A stretch of 64,000 bases of DNA from Acidihalobacter sp. Lineage in GTDB: Bacteria; Pseudomonadota; Gammaproteobacteria; DSM-5130; Acidihalobacteraceae. Below, piece by piece: positions 28,246 through 40,461 of this stretch (positions within the stretch are counted from its first letter, which is position 1; each line of letters opens with the position of its first letter). A program made the position numbers and the translations under genes. The stretch lies in NCBI GenBank assembly GCA_027013225.1, contig JALUXU010000058.1, forward strand, positions 62,001 to 126,000, read 5' to 3'. The notes beneath the pieces were generated by a model. It worked only from the letters and a program-made list of their open reading frames with translations. It searched no databases and had not been told where the DNA came from.

Positions 28246-29166
28246 TCATTCTCCTGGGCCGGGGCGCGGTTTGGGGGCCCCAAAGATCAAGGCGTTCGGG
28301 TTGCGCTGTAGTTCCTGCCCGAGTCGTCGATAGGTGGCGGCAGTGCCATCGAGTTGGCGCAGGGTACGATCGAGTTGAGGGACGGTTTTTTGAATCCCGA
28401 TTGCGGCAAGACTGACATTGTTGGCCGCTTGGTTGAAAATTTGTGTGCTTTGATTGAAGTTGGCGATCGCATTCGGCAAGGGTTTCAATCCTCGGTTCAG
28501 ATTCCCCAGTATGGAGGGCAGCATGAGGCTGCTTTGATGGAGCTGCTTCAAGGTAGCGTCGAGTTGCCGGATGGCGTCGTCGATGCGCCCGCTTTCGGCG
28601 GCCAGTGATCCGCTGAGCATATCCAGATTGGCCAAGGTGGCGTTGAGATGGCGAATGTTTTGCGCGCTGAGCACTTCATTGATGCGTTGACTGGCTTGCT
28701 CAAGGCTACTGCCCGTTTGGGTGGCGATGTCACCGAGTTGGGCGAACAGCGAGGGTTTGAAAGGAATGACAGGATAGGGTTGGCCTGCTTTTGCGATCAA
28801 GGGCGGGGTCTTGGGTGAGCCACCACTCAATCCAATGTAGCTGATTCCGGTGATCCCCTGGCTTTTAATGGTGGCGCGTACGTCCTCCCTGATCGGAGTC
28901 CCTTTTTTGATATCCAGGAGGATGCGCACCTTTTGTGGATCGTTTGGCTCAAGTTCGATGGAAGCGACGCGGCCCACGCGCACTCCATGATAGAGTACTG
29001 GCGCGCTCTGATTGAGACCCGCCACCGATTCCTTGGTATAGATGAGATAGTGTTCATAAGCCGGCTTGGGGCCGCCGCCCGCCAGCCATAGCAATAGCGC
29101 GATGCCTGCAGCCCCGAGAATCAGAACGAATGCGCCTATCAAGGCATAATTGATGCGTGAATCCAT
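28246..29166 (-). CDS. MCE-domain lipid transport protein (MlaD-like)
   Basis: One N-terminal membrane helix (ALIGAFVLILGAAGIALLLWLAGG), then an MCE/MlaD domain (YHGVRVGRVASIELEPNDPQKVRILLDIKKGTPI, about 60-95; KSQGITGISYIGLSGG). A long helical C-terminal tail of about 170 residues (repeated LxxLxxQ patterns) probably forms a periplasmic channel or coiled coil. 306 aa. Binds phospholipid as part of an MlaFED-type complex. Confidence 0.9.
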   Translation of the reverse strand: MDSRINYALIGAFVLILGAAGIALLLWLAGGGPKPAYEHYLIYTKESVAGLNQSAPVLYHGVRVGRVASIELEPNDPQKVRILLDIKKGTPIREDVRATIKSQGITGISYIGLSGGSPKTPPLIAKAGQPYPVIPFKPSLFAQLGDIATQTGSSLEQASQRINEVLSAQNIRHLNATLANLDMLSGSLAAESGRIDDAIRQLDATLKQLHQSSLMLPSILGNLNRGLKPLPNAIANFNQSTQIFNQAANNVSLAAIGIQKTVPQLDRTLRQLDGTAATYRRLGQELQRNPNALIFGAPKPRPGPGE

Positions 29167-29239
29167 GGGTCACCTCAATAATTCTTTACACTTCGATGCG
29201 TGATTACTTCGGCGTCGAAGCGCAAAGGTATGCAATTTC

Positions 29240-30046
29240 TCAAACGGCGCGCGGCGATTCTTCATTTGTGCTTTCAATGACCTCGACTCTGTCCGCCAAG
29301 GCCTGCACATCGAAGAAGCGGCGAACGTCTGCATTTGTACTGACCGCCATCTCAGCGGGCGTGCCTGAGGCAAGAATGCTTCCCTCACCGAGAAGAAGGA
29401 CGCGGTCGGCGATGTCATTAACCGTCGCCATGTCATGAGTGATCATGATAACGGTCAGGCCCAGCGCTGATCGTAATTCATACACCAGTTCATCAATGGC
29501 GCGGGCACTGGGAGGATCAAGGCCCGAGCCCGGCTCATCCAGAAACAGAAGTTCGGGATCCAGAGCCAAAGCACGTGCCAGCGCCGCCCGTTTGCGCATG
29601 CCACCACTCAGTTCGCTTGGGTAGAGCGTAGCCGCTTCATGCGGCAGGCCGGTGAGCGCGATTTTCAAAGTAGCAATCTGGCAAACGGTGGCTTCATGCA
29701 GACGGGTATGTTCTTCCAGCGGCAACATGGCGTTTTCCAGAACGGTCAACCCCCCGAAAAGAGCCCCGGATTGGAACAACACTCCCATGCGCTTGCGCAA
29801 CTCTACTTCTGCATGCGTTCCGTGGCGGATATCGCGTTGTCCCAGAATTTCAATGTGACCGGCATCGGGTTTTCGCAGCAAAAGCATCTCACGCAACAAG
29901 GTGGTCTTTCCGGATCCCGATCCGCCGACAATGGCGAGGATCTCTCCGCGACGCACCTCAAGATCGATGCCGGAATGGATGATGCGTTTGCCGTAGCGGG
30001 TCTCAATTCCGCTCAATCGCAGCACGACTTCGGGATGCCCAGCCAT
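29240..30046 (-). CDS. MCE/Mla-type ABC transporter ATPase (MlaF-like)
   Basis: A complete ABC ATPase (268 aa): Walker A GGSGSGKT (about 37-44), signature LSGGMRKR, Walker B LLFLDEPGSGLDP and switch His ITHD. It energises lipid transfer by the permease encoded just upstream; the gene starts where the permease gene stops. A 73-nt gap separates it from the MlaD-like gene. Confidence 0.92.
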   Translation of the reverse strand: MAGHPEVVLRLSGIETRYGKRIIHSGIDLEVRRGEILAIVGGSGSGKTTLLREMLLLRKPDAGHIEILGQRDIRHGTHAEVELRKRMGVLFQSGALFGGLTVLENAMLPLEEHTRLHEATVCQIATLKIALTGLPHEAATLYPSELSGGMRKRAALARALALDPELLFLDEPGSGLDPPSARAIDELVYELRSALGLTVIMITHDMATVNDIADRVLLLGEGSILASGTPAEMAVSTNADVRRFFDVQALADRVEVIESTNEESPRAV

Positions 30047-31182
30047 CAGATGCCCAGCCAGTTGAAAAGAATGGACAAGGCGGCATCTGCGACGATGACG
30101 ATGAAGATTGATTGCACTACGCTTTGGGTGGTGCGAAGGCCGACGCTTTCAGCGCTGCCCTGTACCTTGAAGCCCTGATAACACCCTACCGTGGCGATGA
30201 CCAGGGCGAATATCGGTGCCTTGGCCAGCCCTACCAGATAACTGGATACATTCAGGGCTTGGGCGAGTTGCTCAAGGAAGCTGGACAGGTTGATGCCGAG
30301 CACTAGCTTGCCGATCAGGGCACCGCCGAATATCCCGAGAATGTCGGCGAACAGGGTCAACAGGGGGAGAGCGATGATCAGCCCCAATACCTTGGGTAAT
30401 ACCAGAATTTCTATGGGGCGAATACCCATAGTGCGCAAGGCATCGATTTCTTCGGTGACCATCATGGTGCCGATCTGAGCGGTGAAGGCCGAGCCGGTGC
30501 GGCCCGCCACGATGATGGCTGTGAGCAAAGGCGCAAGCTCGCGCGCCATGCTGATGCCCACCAGGTTGGCGAGAAAATAATTGGCCCCGTACTGGCGCAA
30601 AAAAACCGCGCTTTGATAAGAGATTACCACCCCGATGAGGAACGACAGCAAGCCGACGATCGGCAAGGCGGCTACGCCCGCCTGCTCTATGGTCTTCAGA
30701 ATCATCCGAGGGCGCAGTCGTCTGGGAATGGGAAGCGCGTGCAGGGATGTCAGAGCGCTTTCGCCGAGGAAACTGAGAAATTCGTATGCGGTATGCAAGG
30801 TCTGGACGCTGCGTCTGCCGAGCGTTTCCAGAAAAGGTGGAGGTTCGCGTCGCCCACTGCAGCCACGCGGGTCTCTTTGTTTGGCAATGAGACTCAAAAG
30901 CGCGGCGGATTCGGGGTTCGCCGATTTGATTTCAACGGCTTTTCCCATCTCCTTGAGATCGCTTACAAGGCGCTGCACCAGCCAGGCGCCACCTGCGTCA
31001 AGCCGCTCGACGTCGCTTAGATCGATGACAAGGGTGTCAGCAGGAACAGCAATAGGCCGACGTAGGTGCTTATCGACGGATTCGAGCAGATCCACTGTCC
31101 AGCGGCCGCGCAAGCGCAAAGTGCTGTCATCTAACTCGAACTCGGGAAGAACTATCGCGCTCATGGCATCACTTTGACTCAA
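30046..31182 (-). CDS. STAS-MlaE permease fusion
   Basis: 378 aa: the first 110 residues form a STAS domain (FELDDSTLRLRGRWTVDLLESVD, VIDLSDVERLDAGGAWLVQRL), which in E. coli is the separate protein MlaB. The rest is the MlaE permease with five or so membrane helices (GREL-type motif MARELAPLLTAIIVAGRTGSAFTAQIGTM). It is the first gene of the operon. STAS-MlaE fusions are known. Start could also be the internal ATG at residue 7. Confidence 0.9.
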   Translation of the reverse strand: MSQSDAMSAIVLPEFELDDSTLRLRGRWTVDLLESVDKHLRRPIAVPADTLVIDLSDVERLDAGGAWLVQRLVSDLKEMGKAVEIKSANPESAALLSLIAKQRDPRGCSGRREPPPFLETLGRRSVQTLHTAYEFLSFLGESALTSLHALPIPRRLRPRMILKTIEQAGVAALPIVGLLSFLIGVVISYQSAVFLRQYGANYFLANLVGISMARELAPLLTAIIVAGRTGSAFTAQIGTMMVTEEIDALRTMGIRPIEILVLPKVLGLIIALPLLTLFADILGIFGGALIGKLVLGINLSSFLEQLAQALNVSSYLVGLAKAPIFALVIATVGCYQGFKVQGSAESVGLRTTQSVVQSIFIVIVADAALSILFNWLGI

Positions 31183-31284
31183 AACGGGCTTTTCGGCAAC
31201 GTCTCTGAAGATAATGAAGATAATAACGCATACCTCTCAGGCATGGATCGCCCCGCTGGCGGCTGGGAAGTTTTTTCTCGCCAA

Positions 31285-32157
31285 TCATTCATTCTCCGTA
31301 AGCGCGGATCGGATCAGGGCGCGTGCGGCATTCGACAGGGTTCGGCCCTGATGGCGGATAAAGCCGAGCTGGCGTTTCATTTTCATTTCGGGCACGTCGA
31401 TGACGCGCAGACGTGCATCGAGCATGGTCAATGGCAAGGTGCTCCATCCCATGCCTATGGAAACCATGCTGCGTATGGTTTCCAGGTAATTGGTTTCCAG
31501 CCGGATCATGGGCGACAGATGATGGGGTTTCATGGCCCGGTCGATCAATGCCCGGGTGTAAGTGCCGGCGGCGGGAAGAATAGCGGGATGATCCGCCAGC
31601 GTCGCGCAATCGGCCACAGGGCACGCCGTTAGAGGATGATCTGCCGCCACCATGATCATCAGCGGATCATCCCATACCGGCGTCGACAAGAGCGCATCGG
31701 GCGTTTTGATGGGTAGCGTGACCACGGCGAGTTCCAGATCGCCCTTCTCCACCAGCCGGCAGCCGGTTTCCGAATCCAGAAACTGCAGGTCGAGATCGAC
31801 TTCGGGAAAGGTGCGGATAAAGCGGCGTAGAAGGGCCGGAAGGCGATGCAGTCCGATATGGTGAGAACTGCCAATGCTAAGCCGGCCAGTGACGCGATCC
31901 GTTAATTGCGATAGTCGTCTGCGGCTCTCTTCAACTTCGAGAAGGATTGCGCGGGCGCCCGGCAGCAAGGCGCGGCCGGCTTCGGTCAAATGGACGCGGC
32001 GCGCGAGGCGGTTGAAGAGCCGTTGTCCAAGCTCGTCTTCGAGTTGCTTGATGCGCTTGCTCACCGCCGGTTGGCTAAGGTGCAGCTGTTCGGCGGCGGT
32101 AGAAAAGGAAGTGTGTTCGGCAACGCTCAGGAAGGCGCGTAATGCATCGATATTCAT
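31285..32157 (-). CDS. LysR-type transcriptional regulator divergent from leuC
   Basis: A 290-aa LTTR: N-terminal winged helix-turn-helix (LRAFLSVAEHTSFSTAAEQLHLSQPAVSKRIKQLEDELG) and C-terminal effector-binding domain. It is transcribed divergently from leuC with a 117-nt shared region that contains a T-N11-A dyad. Pseudomonas species carry an LTTR in the same position next to leuC, so control of leucine genes is likely. The ligand is not deducible. Confidence 0.92.
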   Translation of the reverse strand: MNIDALRAFLSVAEHTSFSTAAEQLHLSQPAVSKRIKQLEDELGQRLFNRLARRVHLTEAGRALLPGARAILLEVEESRRRLSQLTDRVTGRLSIGSSHHIGLHRLPALLRRFIRTFPEVDLDLQFLDSETGCRLVEKGDLELAVVTLPIKTPDALLSTPVWDDPLMIMVAADHPLTACPVADCATLADHPAILPAAGTYTRALIDRAMKPHHLSPMIRLETNYLETIRSMVSIGMGWSTLPLTMLDARLRVIDVPEMKMKRQLGFIRHQGRTLSNAARALIRSALTENE

Positions 32158-32192
32158 AGTGAGATGGGCGGGGTATGTATTCCAGAGAGTAA

Positions 32193-32205
32193 TTCATTTA
32201 ATGAA
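32193..32205. promoter_or_regulatory. Probable LysR-type operator (T-N11-A dyad)
   Basis: TTCATTTAATGAA is a 13-bp dyad with the LTTR consensus T-N11-A, located between the divergent starts and centred about 52 nt upstream of the predicted leuC transcription start, where LTTR recognition sites usually lie. Confidence 0.6.
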
Positions 32206-32215
32206 AAAATACCAT

Positions 32216-32244
32216 TTGAGTTATGAATTCAAGGGCGCTATCGT
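32216..32244 (+). promoter_or_regulatory. Probable leuC promoter
   Basis: TTGAGT, a 17-nt spacer and TATCGT, 31 nt upstream of the leuC ATG and just downstream of the LysR dyad. A weak -10 is typical for an activator-dependent promoter. Confidence 0.5.
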
Positions 32245-32274
32245 AGTTCACGGATTGTATAAGGGGTTGCCGAT

Positions 32275-33678
32275 ATGTCCGGAAAGACACTTTATGACAA
32301 ATTATGGGATGCTCATGTGGTGCGAAGCGAAGAGGATGGCACCGCCTTGCTGTATATCGACCGGCATCTGGTGCATGAGGTGACCAGCCCTCAGGCATTC
32401 GAAGGCCTGCGTCTGGCGGGGCGTCATCCATGGCGTACTGACAGCGTGTTGGCAGTGGCCGATCATAACGTGCCCACCACCGATCGCCGTCATGGCATTA
32501 CCGATCCGGTGTCTCGGCAGCAGGTGGAGACGCTCGACGAGAATTGCCGCGTCTTTCACATCACCGAATTTCGCATGGACGATACCCGCCAGGGCATCGT
32601 CCACGTTATTGGCCCTGAACAGGGCGCGACACTGCCTGGAATGACTGTGGTGTGCGGTGATTCGCATACTTCCACGCACGGCGCATTCGGTGCTCTGGCG
32701 CATGGCATCGGCACATCGGAAGTCGAACATGTACTCGCTACTCAATGTCTCTTGCAGAAAAAATCCCGCAATATGCGGGTACGTGTGGAAGGAAAGGTGG
32801 CCAGCGGCGTGACCGCCAAGGATATCGCCCTGGCCGTGATCGCTGAGATCGGCACCGCCGGCGGCACGGGTTACGCTATCGAGTTTGCGGGCGAAGCGGT
32901 GCGCGCGCTGTCAATGGAAGGGCGCATGACGCTATGCAATATGGCGATAGAAGCGGGCGCGCGTGCCGGGTTGGTGGCGGTGGATCAAACCACGATCGAT
33001 TACCTCAAGGGGCGTCCCTACGCCCCAAAAGGGGCGTTGTGGGAGGCCGCTGTCGCCGCATGGGCCGACCTGCACAGCGACGAAGACGCCATGTTCGATC
33101 GGGAAGTGGTGATCGATGCCGCGGAAATACGGCCCCAGGTGACCTGGGGCACTTCGCCGGAAATGGTGGTGCCCGTGGATATGGCCGTGCCCGATCCGGA
33201 TGCGGAGCCGGATCGGGTCAAGGCCGAGAGCATGCGGCGGGCGCTGGAATACATGGGATTGAAGGCGGGCATGCCGATTACCGAGATTGCGATAGATAAA
33301 GTGTTCATCGGCTCCTGCACCAATTCGCGTATCGAGGATCTGCGCGCTGCCGCCGCCGTGGTAAAAGGGCGGCATGTGGCCGACAACGTCAAATTGGCGA
33401 TGGTGGTGCCGGGATCCGGGCTGGTCAAGCGTCAGGCCGAGGAGGAAGGCTTGGATGAGATTTTCATCGAGGCGGGTTTTGAATGGCGCGAACCCGGGTG
33501 TTCGATGTGCCTGGCGATGAATGCCGATCGCCTGGAGCCCGGCGAACGCTGCGCCTCGACCTCGAACCGCAATTTCGAGGGACGCCAGGGGCAGGGCGGG
33601 CGCACGCATCTGGTCAGTCCCGCGATGGCTGCGGCTGCCGCCGTGGCCGGCCATTTCGTCGATGTGCGTGAATTTTAA
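32275..33678 (+). CDS. leuC: 3-isopropylmalate dehydratase large subunit
   Basis: Aconitase-family FeS isomerase converting 2- to 3-isopropylmalate with LeuD. 467 aa, starting [16 protein letters not shown]. Cluster cysteines are visible in [15 protein letters not shown] (about 347) and GCSMCLAMN (about 407-410); the substrate motif [30 protein letters not shown] is intact. First gene of leuC-leuD-leuB-asd. Confidence 0.97.
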   Translation: MSGKTLYDKLWDAHVVRSEEDGTALLYIDRHLVHEVTSPQAFEGLRLAGRHPWRTDSVLAVADHNVPTTDRRHGITDPVSRQQVETLDENCRVFHITEFRMDDTRQGIVHVIGPEQGATLPGMTVVCGDSHTSTHGAFGALAHGIGTSEVEHVLATQCLLQKKSRNMRVRVEGKVASGVTAKDIALAVIAEIGTAGGTGYAIEFAGEAVRALSMEGRMTLCNMAIEAGARAGLVAVDQTTIDYLKGRPYAPKGALWEAAVAAWADLHSDEDAMFDREVVIDAAEIRPQVTWGTSPEMVVPVDMAVPDPDAEPDRVKAESMRRALEYMGLKAGMPITEIAIDKVFIGSCTNSRIEDLRAAAAVVKGRHVADNVKLAMVVPGSGLVKRQAEEEGLDEIFIEAGFEWREPGCSMCLAMNADRLEPGERCASTSNRNFEGRQGQGGRTHLVSPAMAAAAAVAGHFVDVREF

Positions 33679-33691
33679 GGAGGCAAGCAGG

Positions 33692-34336
33692 ATGCGAGCA
33701 TTCACCACCCTCACCGGGAAAGTCATCCCGCTGGATCGGGCCAACGTAGATACCGACGCCATCATTCCCAAACAGTACCTGAAATCGATCAAGCGTAGCG
33801 GTTTTGGACCCAACCTGTTCGACGACTGGCGCTATCTCGACCCCGGCGAGCCGGGCATGGACAACAGCCGCCGCCGGCCGAATCCGGATTTTGTACTCAA
33901 CGACCCACGCTATGCGGGCGGTAGCATTTTGCTTGCGCGCAAGAATTTCGGTTGCGGCTCCTCGCGCGAACATGCCGTGTGGGCGCTGGACGACTATGGT
34001 ATCCGCGCGGTGATCGCGCCAAGTTTCGCCGATATCTTCTTTAACAACAGTTTCAAGAGCGGATTGTTGCCCATCGTGCTCGACGAAACTGAAGTCGATG
34101 CACTGTTCGCCGCTGTGACGGCGACACCCGGATATACGCTGACCATCGATCTGGAAGCGCAGGCCGTGAGCACACCGGAAGGGCGGCGTTTCTATTTCGA
34201 GGTCGATCCATTCCGCAAGCATTGCCTGTTGGAAGGGCTGGATGACATCGGCCTCACTCTGCAGCATGCCGACGAGATTCGCGCCTACGAGGCGAAGCGG
34301 CGGCAGGAAGCGCCGTGGCTGTTCGCCGCCGAATGA
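33692..34336 (+). CDS. leuD: 3-isopropylmalate dehydratase small subunit
   Basis: The swivelling domain of isopropylmalate isomerase, 214 aa, with [15 protein letters not shown] and [15 protein letters not shown]. Start ATG 33692 has AAGGAGG upstream; the ORF-track extension overlaps leuC and is wrong. It lies 13 nt after leuC. Confidence 0.97.
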   Translation: MRAFTTLTGKVIPLDRANVDTDAIIPKQYLKSIKRSGFGPNLFDDWRYLDPGEPGMDNSRRRPNPDFVLNDPRYAGGSILLARKNFGCGSSREHAVWALDDYGIRAVIAPSFADIFFNNSFKSGLLPIVLDETEVDALFAAVTATPGYTLTIDLEAQAVSTPEGRRFYFEVDPFRKHCLLEGLDDIGLTLQHADEIRAYEAKRRQEAPWLFAAE

Positions 34337-34472
34337 ACCCCGCTGTCCACGATCCGGTGGGCCTTGCCGCATGGATGCCGGTTACGATCGCGGCCGCGAT
34401 ATTCCGGGTCTGGCGTACCGCGCTGCAGACAATATAGAGCATCTTTATGATCAATAACGAGTTGAGACAACT

Positions 34473-35549
34473 ATGACCCATAAAATTTTGGTTCTACCGG
34501 GTGACGGTATTGGCCCTGAGATCATCGCCGAGGCGGTGAAGGTCATCGATGTGCTGAAGTCCAGGCACGGGCTGGATGTGGAACTCGACGAGGCGGCTAT
34601 CGGCGGCGCGGGCTACGATGCGGCGGGCCATCCGCTGCCCGAGGAAACCCTCGCCAAGGCCCGGCAGGTCGATGCCGTGCTGCTCGGTGCAGTTGGCGGG
34701 CCTCAGTACGACGCTTTGGAGCGCGCGTTGCGGCCGGAGCGGGGGCTGCTGGGCATCCGCAAGGAACTCGGCCTGTTTGCCAACCTGCGCCCCGCGCTGC
34801 TCTACCCTGAATTGGCGGATGCCTCGACGCTGAAACGCGAGGTGGTCGAAGGTTTGGACATCATGATCGTGCGAGAGCTGACCGGCGGAATCTACTTTGG
34901 TGAACCGCGTGGCATATGTACGCTGGAAAACGGTGAACGCGAAGGCTTCAACACGCTCGTTTACAGTGAACACGAGATCGAGCGTATCGCCCGAGTGGCG
35001 TACGAAACGGCGATGAAGCGCGGCAAGCGGCTATGCTCTGTGGACAAGGCCAATGTACTGGAAGTGTCCGAACTGTGGAGAGAGGTCCTCATCCGCGTGG
35101 GTCGGGAGTACCCCGAAGTCGAGCTTGACCACATGTATGTCGACAATGCAGCCATGCAACTGGTACGGGCGCCCAAGCAATTCGACGTGATCGTCACCAC
35201 GAATATGTTCGGCGACATTCTCTCCGATGCCGCCGCCATGCTGACCGGATCCATCGGCATGCTGCCCTCGGCGTCGCTCAACGAGAAAGGACAGGGCATG
35301 TATGAACCCATCCACGGCTCGGCACCCGATATCGCCGGCCAGGGTATGGCCAATCCCTTGGCAACGATTCTGTCCGTAGCGATGCTATTGCGCCATTCCC
35401 TCGGGAATGCCGAGTTGGCCGAGCGGGTGGAGAAGGCGGTGGGAGCGGTATTGCGCCAGGGCCTGCGCACCGCCGATCTCGCCAAGCCTGGCGAGTCCGC
35501 GGTCGGCACGGCAGCGATGGGCGATGCCGTGGTCGCGGCGCTGGGATGA
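34473..35549 (+). CDS. leuB: 3-isopropylmalate dehydrogenase
   Basis: NAD-dependent oxidative decarboxylase, 358 aa. Key elements: [34 protein letters not shown], the catalytic Tyr region [13 protein letters not shown], and the NAD loop [16 protein letters not shown] 136-nt gap separates it from leuD, with no clear terminator. Confidence 0.97.
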   Translation: MTHKILVLPGDGIGPEIIAEAVKVIDVLKSRHGLDVELDEAAIGGAGYDAAGHPLPEETLAKARQVDAVLLGAVGGPQYDALERALRPERGLLGIRKELGLFANLRPALLYPELADASTLKREVVEGLDIMIVRELTGGIYFGEPRGICTLENGEREGFNTLVYSEHEIERIARVAYETAMKRGKRLCSVDKANVLEVSELWREVLIRVGREYPEVELDHMYVDNAAMQLVRAPKQFDVIVTTNMFGDILSDAAAMLTGSIGMLPSASLNEKGQGMYEPIHGSAPDIAGQGMANPLATILSVAMLLRHSLGNAELAERVEKAVGAVLRQGLRTADLAKPGESAVGTAAMGDAVVAALG

Positions 35550-35560
35550 GGGGGCGGGCG

Positions 35561-36673
35561 ATGCAACGGGTTGGTTTGGTGGGTTGGCGTGGAATGGTCG
35601 GATCGGTGCTGATGCAGCGGATGCGCGAGGAGAACGATTTCGCGCTGATCGAACCCCATTTCTTCAGTACTTCCAATGCGGGAGGGCGTGCCCCCGACTT
35701 CGGCGGCGGAGGCACGCTCGCTGATGCCCGGGATATAGACAGTCTAAAGCAGATGAACATCATCATCAGCTGTCAAGGAGGCGACTATACCACCGATATC
35801 TATCCTCGATTGCGTACCGCCGGCTGGAAAGGCCACTGGATAGACGCGGCTTCGACGCTGCGTATGGAAAAGGACGCCGTGATTGTTCTCGATCCGGTGA
35901 ACCGCGATGTCATTGATGCCCGTCTGGCCAGCGGCGGCCGTGCCTGGATCGGGGGCAATTGCACGGTCAGCCTGATGTTGATGGGGCTCGGCGGCTTGTT
36001 CCGTGCCGGCCTGGTCGAATGGATGAGCGTTATGACCTATCAGGCGGCCAGCGGTGCCGGTGCCCGCCACATGCGCGAATTGCTTCGACAAATGGGGAAA
36101 TTGCATGAGAGCGCGGCTTCCGAGCTGGATGATCCGGCCGCTTCGATTCTCGAGATCGATGCAAAGGTCAGCGCCCAGATGCGCTCTCATGAGTTCCCTC
36201 AGGAGTATTTCGGAGCACCGCTGGCCGGAAGTTTGATTCCGTGGATAGACAAGGCCATGGAAAACGGCCAGAGCAGGGAAGAATGGAAGGCGCAGGCCGA
36301 AACCAACAAAATCCTGGGGCACGAATCCGAGCCGGTGCCCATAGATGGAATGTGCGTGCGTATCGGCAGCATGCGCTGCCATTCCCAGGCGCTGACCATC
36401 AAACTCAAGCGGGACATGCCGATCGATGAGGTCGAAGATCTGATTCGAAATGCCAATGAATGGGTGCGAGTGGTCCCCAATGAGCGCGAGGCCAGCATCA
36501 GGGAGCTTACCCCCGCCGCCGTCAGTGGTCGCCTGGAAATTCCGGTGGGCCGCTTGCGCAAGCTCAACATGGGGAGTGAATTTGTCGGTGCTTTTACATG
36601 CGGCGATCAGCTGTTATGGGGAGCGGCCGAACCCTTGCGGCGCATGCTCAGGATTTTGCTCGAACAGGGCTGA
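35561..36673 (+). CDS. asd: Aspartate-semialdehyde dehydrogenase
   Basis: Reduces aspartyl phosphate to the semialdehyde for lysine, threonine, methionine and peptidoglycan precursor synthesis. NADP fold [18 protein letters not shown], catalytic cysteine in [16 protein letters not shown] (about 135), and His/Arg motif [15 protein letters not shown]. 370 aa, the Gram-negative type. GAGGGGG precedes ATG 35561; ATG 35546 overlaps the leuB stop. Confidence 0.95.
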   Translation: MQRVGLVGWRGMVGSVLMQRMREENDFALIEPHFFSTSNAGGRAPDFGGGGTLADARDIDSLKQMNIIISCQGGDYTTDIYPRLRTAGWKGHWIDAASTLRMEKDAVIVLDPVNRDVIDARLASGGRAWIGGNCTVSLMLMGLGGLFRAGLVEWMSVMTYQAASGAGARHMRELLRQMGKLHESAASELDDPAASILEIDAKVSAQMRSHEFPQEYFGAPLAGSLIPWIDKAMENGQSREEWKAQAETNKILGHESEPVPIDGMCVRIGSMRCHSQALTIKLKRDMPIDEVEDLIRNANEWVRVVPNEREASIRELTPAAVSGRLEIPVGRLRKLNMGSEFVGAFTCGDQLLWGAAEPLRRMLRILLEQG

Positions 36674-36735
36674 AGTGAAGAGAGTGGCGTCTGTTGCAGG
36701 GTGCCTTGTTTGTCTCACATACAGAGCGTGCCAGT

Positions 36736-36755
36736 ATCTCGGCAGGTGCCGAGAT
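36736..36755. other. Inverted repeat between asd and the PLD-like gene
   Basis: ATCTCGGCA-GG-TGCCGAGAT is a perfect 9-bp dyad between convergent genes. Without a T tract, it is a possible weak bidirectional terminator. Confidence 0.45.
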
Positions 36756-36780
36756 GAGGATGACTGCATACCGCCGGGTT

Positions 36781-37731
36781 TCATTTTTGCATGGGTCGGG
36801 AGGTTTTCCAGTCACGATCGAACTGTTGGCGCAGCATCTTCACAGCACGACCGCGGAGGATGATTCCCACTTCCCGGTTGTGGTGCAGACTGACCCAGCT
36901 GATGTTCTGTGAGCCGATGAAGGCGAGACGGTTGCCAACGAGCATCTTTGCGTGCGGATAGGGCTTGTTCATAAATCGCACCTGGACGCCATGGTGTATC
37001 AATGGAGCCAGATTCCCACGGTCATAGGCGCTCAAGTCGGCGGGTACGATGATTCGCGCCAATTTTCCCTTGCGTTCGAATACATAGTTTATGCGTGGGA
37101 TATAGCCGAATTCCATGCTTTGCATGTCGATGGGCCCCGGTTGTTCGATGACTTCGATCAGCGCTTTTTCGCCTCCGGGTGAAATCACCAGGTTCGGGAC
37201 GCTGCGCGCTACGGCTCCTGCATGGCGGCGGTTCCAGTCAGCCTGAAAGACTTTAGCCAGAACACGGGCGACGGTGGGATTGTGGCTGATCCATAAATAA
37301 TCCCGATTTTTATGGAATCCGGCATATGTGAAATTCGCTGTGCTAATCAAGGCGGGCCCTTTGCCGTTGTCATCGACAATGTACTTGGCGTGGTCTTGGG
37401 CGAAGCGATGGGTGAAACGGGGAGGCGCCCAGCGCAATTGGGCGCCAGCGGCGGCCAGAAGCTGATATTCCCTGACCACCCGCATGTAAGGCACTCCTTG
37501 AGGGAGGCTTTCGGCGATGACCTGTACGTTTACGCCCCTGCGGGCATCGCTGCGGATGGCATTGATAATGGCGCGGTCATCTATCAGCCAGGCGTTGATT
37601 TCGACGCTGTGACGGGCTTGCTGGATAACTTTTACGACCGGCTCGACGCCGGCGTTGGGTTCGATGTAGAGCATGCGGATCCTCTCAACAGCATGGGCGC
37701 CCTGCGAAACGCATCCTGAAGTGGAAATCAT
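36781..37731 (-). CDS. Phospholipase D-like protein
   Basis: Two PLD half-domains in 316 aa. The first HxKxxxxD motif is intact (DHAKYIVDD, then STANF). The second reads PHAKMLVGNRLAFIGSQNIS, with Asn in place of the usual Asp. The N-terminus has a single Cys near the start (MISTSGCVSQ) but no clear lipobox. Family members include phospholipases, cardiolipin synthases and nucleases. The substrate is not evident. Confidence 0.85.
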   Translation of the reverse strand: MISTSGCVSQGAHAVERIRMLYIEPNAGVEPVVKVIQQARHSVEINAWLIDDRAIINAIRSDARRGVNVQVIAESLPQGVPYMRVVREYQLLAAAGAQLRWAPPRFTHRFAQDHAKYIVDDNGKGPALISTANFTYAGFHKNRDYLWISHNPTVARVLAKVFQADWNRRHAGAVARSVPNLVISPGGEKALIEVIEQPGPIDMQSMEFGYIPRINYVFERKGKLARIIVPADLSAYDRGNLAPLIHHGVQVRFMNKPYPHAKMLVGNRLAFIGSQNISWVSLHHNREVGIILRGRAVKMLRQQFDRDWKTSRPMQK

Positions 37732-37773
37732 GTAAGCTCAGGAAAACTAAAAGATGAGTTTTTCTGAGCTTTG

Positions 37774-38640
37774 TCAGTTTCCCGCGAATGATTCATAACT
37801 GGCTTTCCCCGCCCAATCACGCGCGAATTGAACCGCCACCCGACCGCTGCGTGAGCCGCGTTCCAGAGCAAAGCGCAGCGCCTCAGCGCGTACGCCATCC
37901 GCATCGGGATACAGATTCAAGCGGCGCAGAGTGTCGAATACGACTGCCAGGTATTCTTCCTGACCGAAAGGGTGAAACGCCAGCCATAAGCCGAACCGCT
38001 CGGATAGCGATATCTTCTCCTCGGTGGCTTCGCCTGGATGGATCTCGCCGTCGATGGCGCGAGCTTCTTGATTGTCGCGCTGGTATTCGGGCAGCAGATG
38101 GCGTCTGTTTGAGGTGGCATAGATCAGCACGTTCTCGGGGGTGGCGGCCACGGAACCGTCGAGGGCGGCCTTGAGCGCCTTGTAGCTGGCATCGTCCGCT
38201 TCGAAGGAGAGGTCGTCGGTGAAAAGGATAAAACGTTCGGGGCGTTCGTACAGCGGCTCGACGATGTCCGGCAGATCGATAAGATCGCGGCGTTCCACCT
38301 CGATCAGGCGCAGTCTCTGGTCAGCGAACTCCTGCAGCATCGCCCGGATTAGCGAGGATTTGCCGGTGCCGCGCGCCCCCCATAACAGGGCGTTGTTCGC
38401 GGGCAGGCCGCGCACGAACTGAGCGGTGTTGCGTGCCAGGCGCTGTTTTTGTCGCTCGATTCCGAGCAGGGCCTCCGCCTCGAGGAGGTGGGGATGATTG
38501 ATGGCTTGAAGGTAGCCGGGACGGCGCCAGCGATAGGCGAGCGCGCTCCAATCGGGCTCTGTGTGCCGCGGCGGCAGCAATGGCTCGAGACGGTCGAGCA
38601 GGGTATCGAGACGGTTGAATAGACGGTCGATATCGGTCAT
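37774..38640 (-). CDS. DUF815-type AAA ATPase
   Basis: 288 aa, with Walker A LLWGARGTGKSS (about 82-93) and Walker B RFILFTDDLSFE, matching the DUF815 family of small proteobacterial AAA proteins. Family function is poorly known. It follows ettA by 19 nt on the same strand and is probably co-transcribed. Confidence 0.85.
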   Translation of the reverse strand: MTDIDRLFNRLDTLLDRLEPLLPPRHTEPDWSALAYRWRRPGYLQAINHPHLLEAEALLGIERQKQRLARNTAQFVRGLPANNALLWGARGTGKSSLIRAMLQEFADQRLRLIEVERRDLIDLPDIVEPLYERPERFILFTDDLSFEADDASYKALKAALDGSVAATPENVLIYATSNRRHLLPEYQRDNQEARAIDGEIHPGEATEEKISLSERFGLWLAFHPFGQEEYLAVVFDTLRRLNLYPDADGVRAEALRFALERGSRSGRVAVQFARDWAGKASYESFAGN

Positions 38641-38659
38641 GGCGAGGTTGGGCTTTGGT

Positions 38660-40327
<1,668 letters not shown>

Positions 40328-40461
40328 TGAATTTCGATGCTGGTAGGATGGTATGCATATTATCGCGGTTCGGAAGGCGGCTTGCAAAGAAGCGGTCTTG
40401 CGCTAAGATAATCCAAGAGCAGATTGGCCCCAAAGACGAGGCGGCAGGTAATTACTAAAAG

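Noticed and set aside
30046-31182. STAS-permease fusion as a novel architecture
   Set aside because: STAS domains fused to MlaE-type permeases are already known, so this is noted only as a feature.
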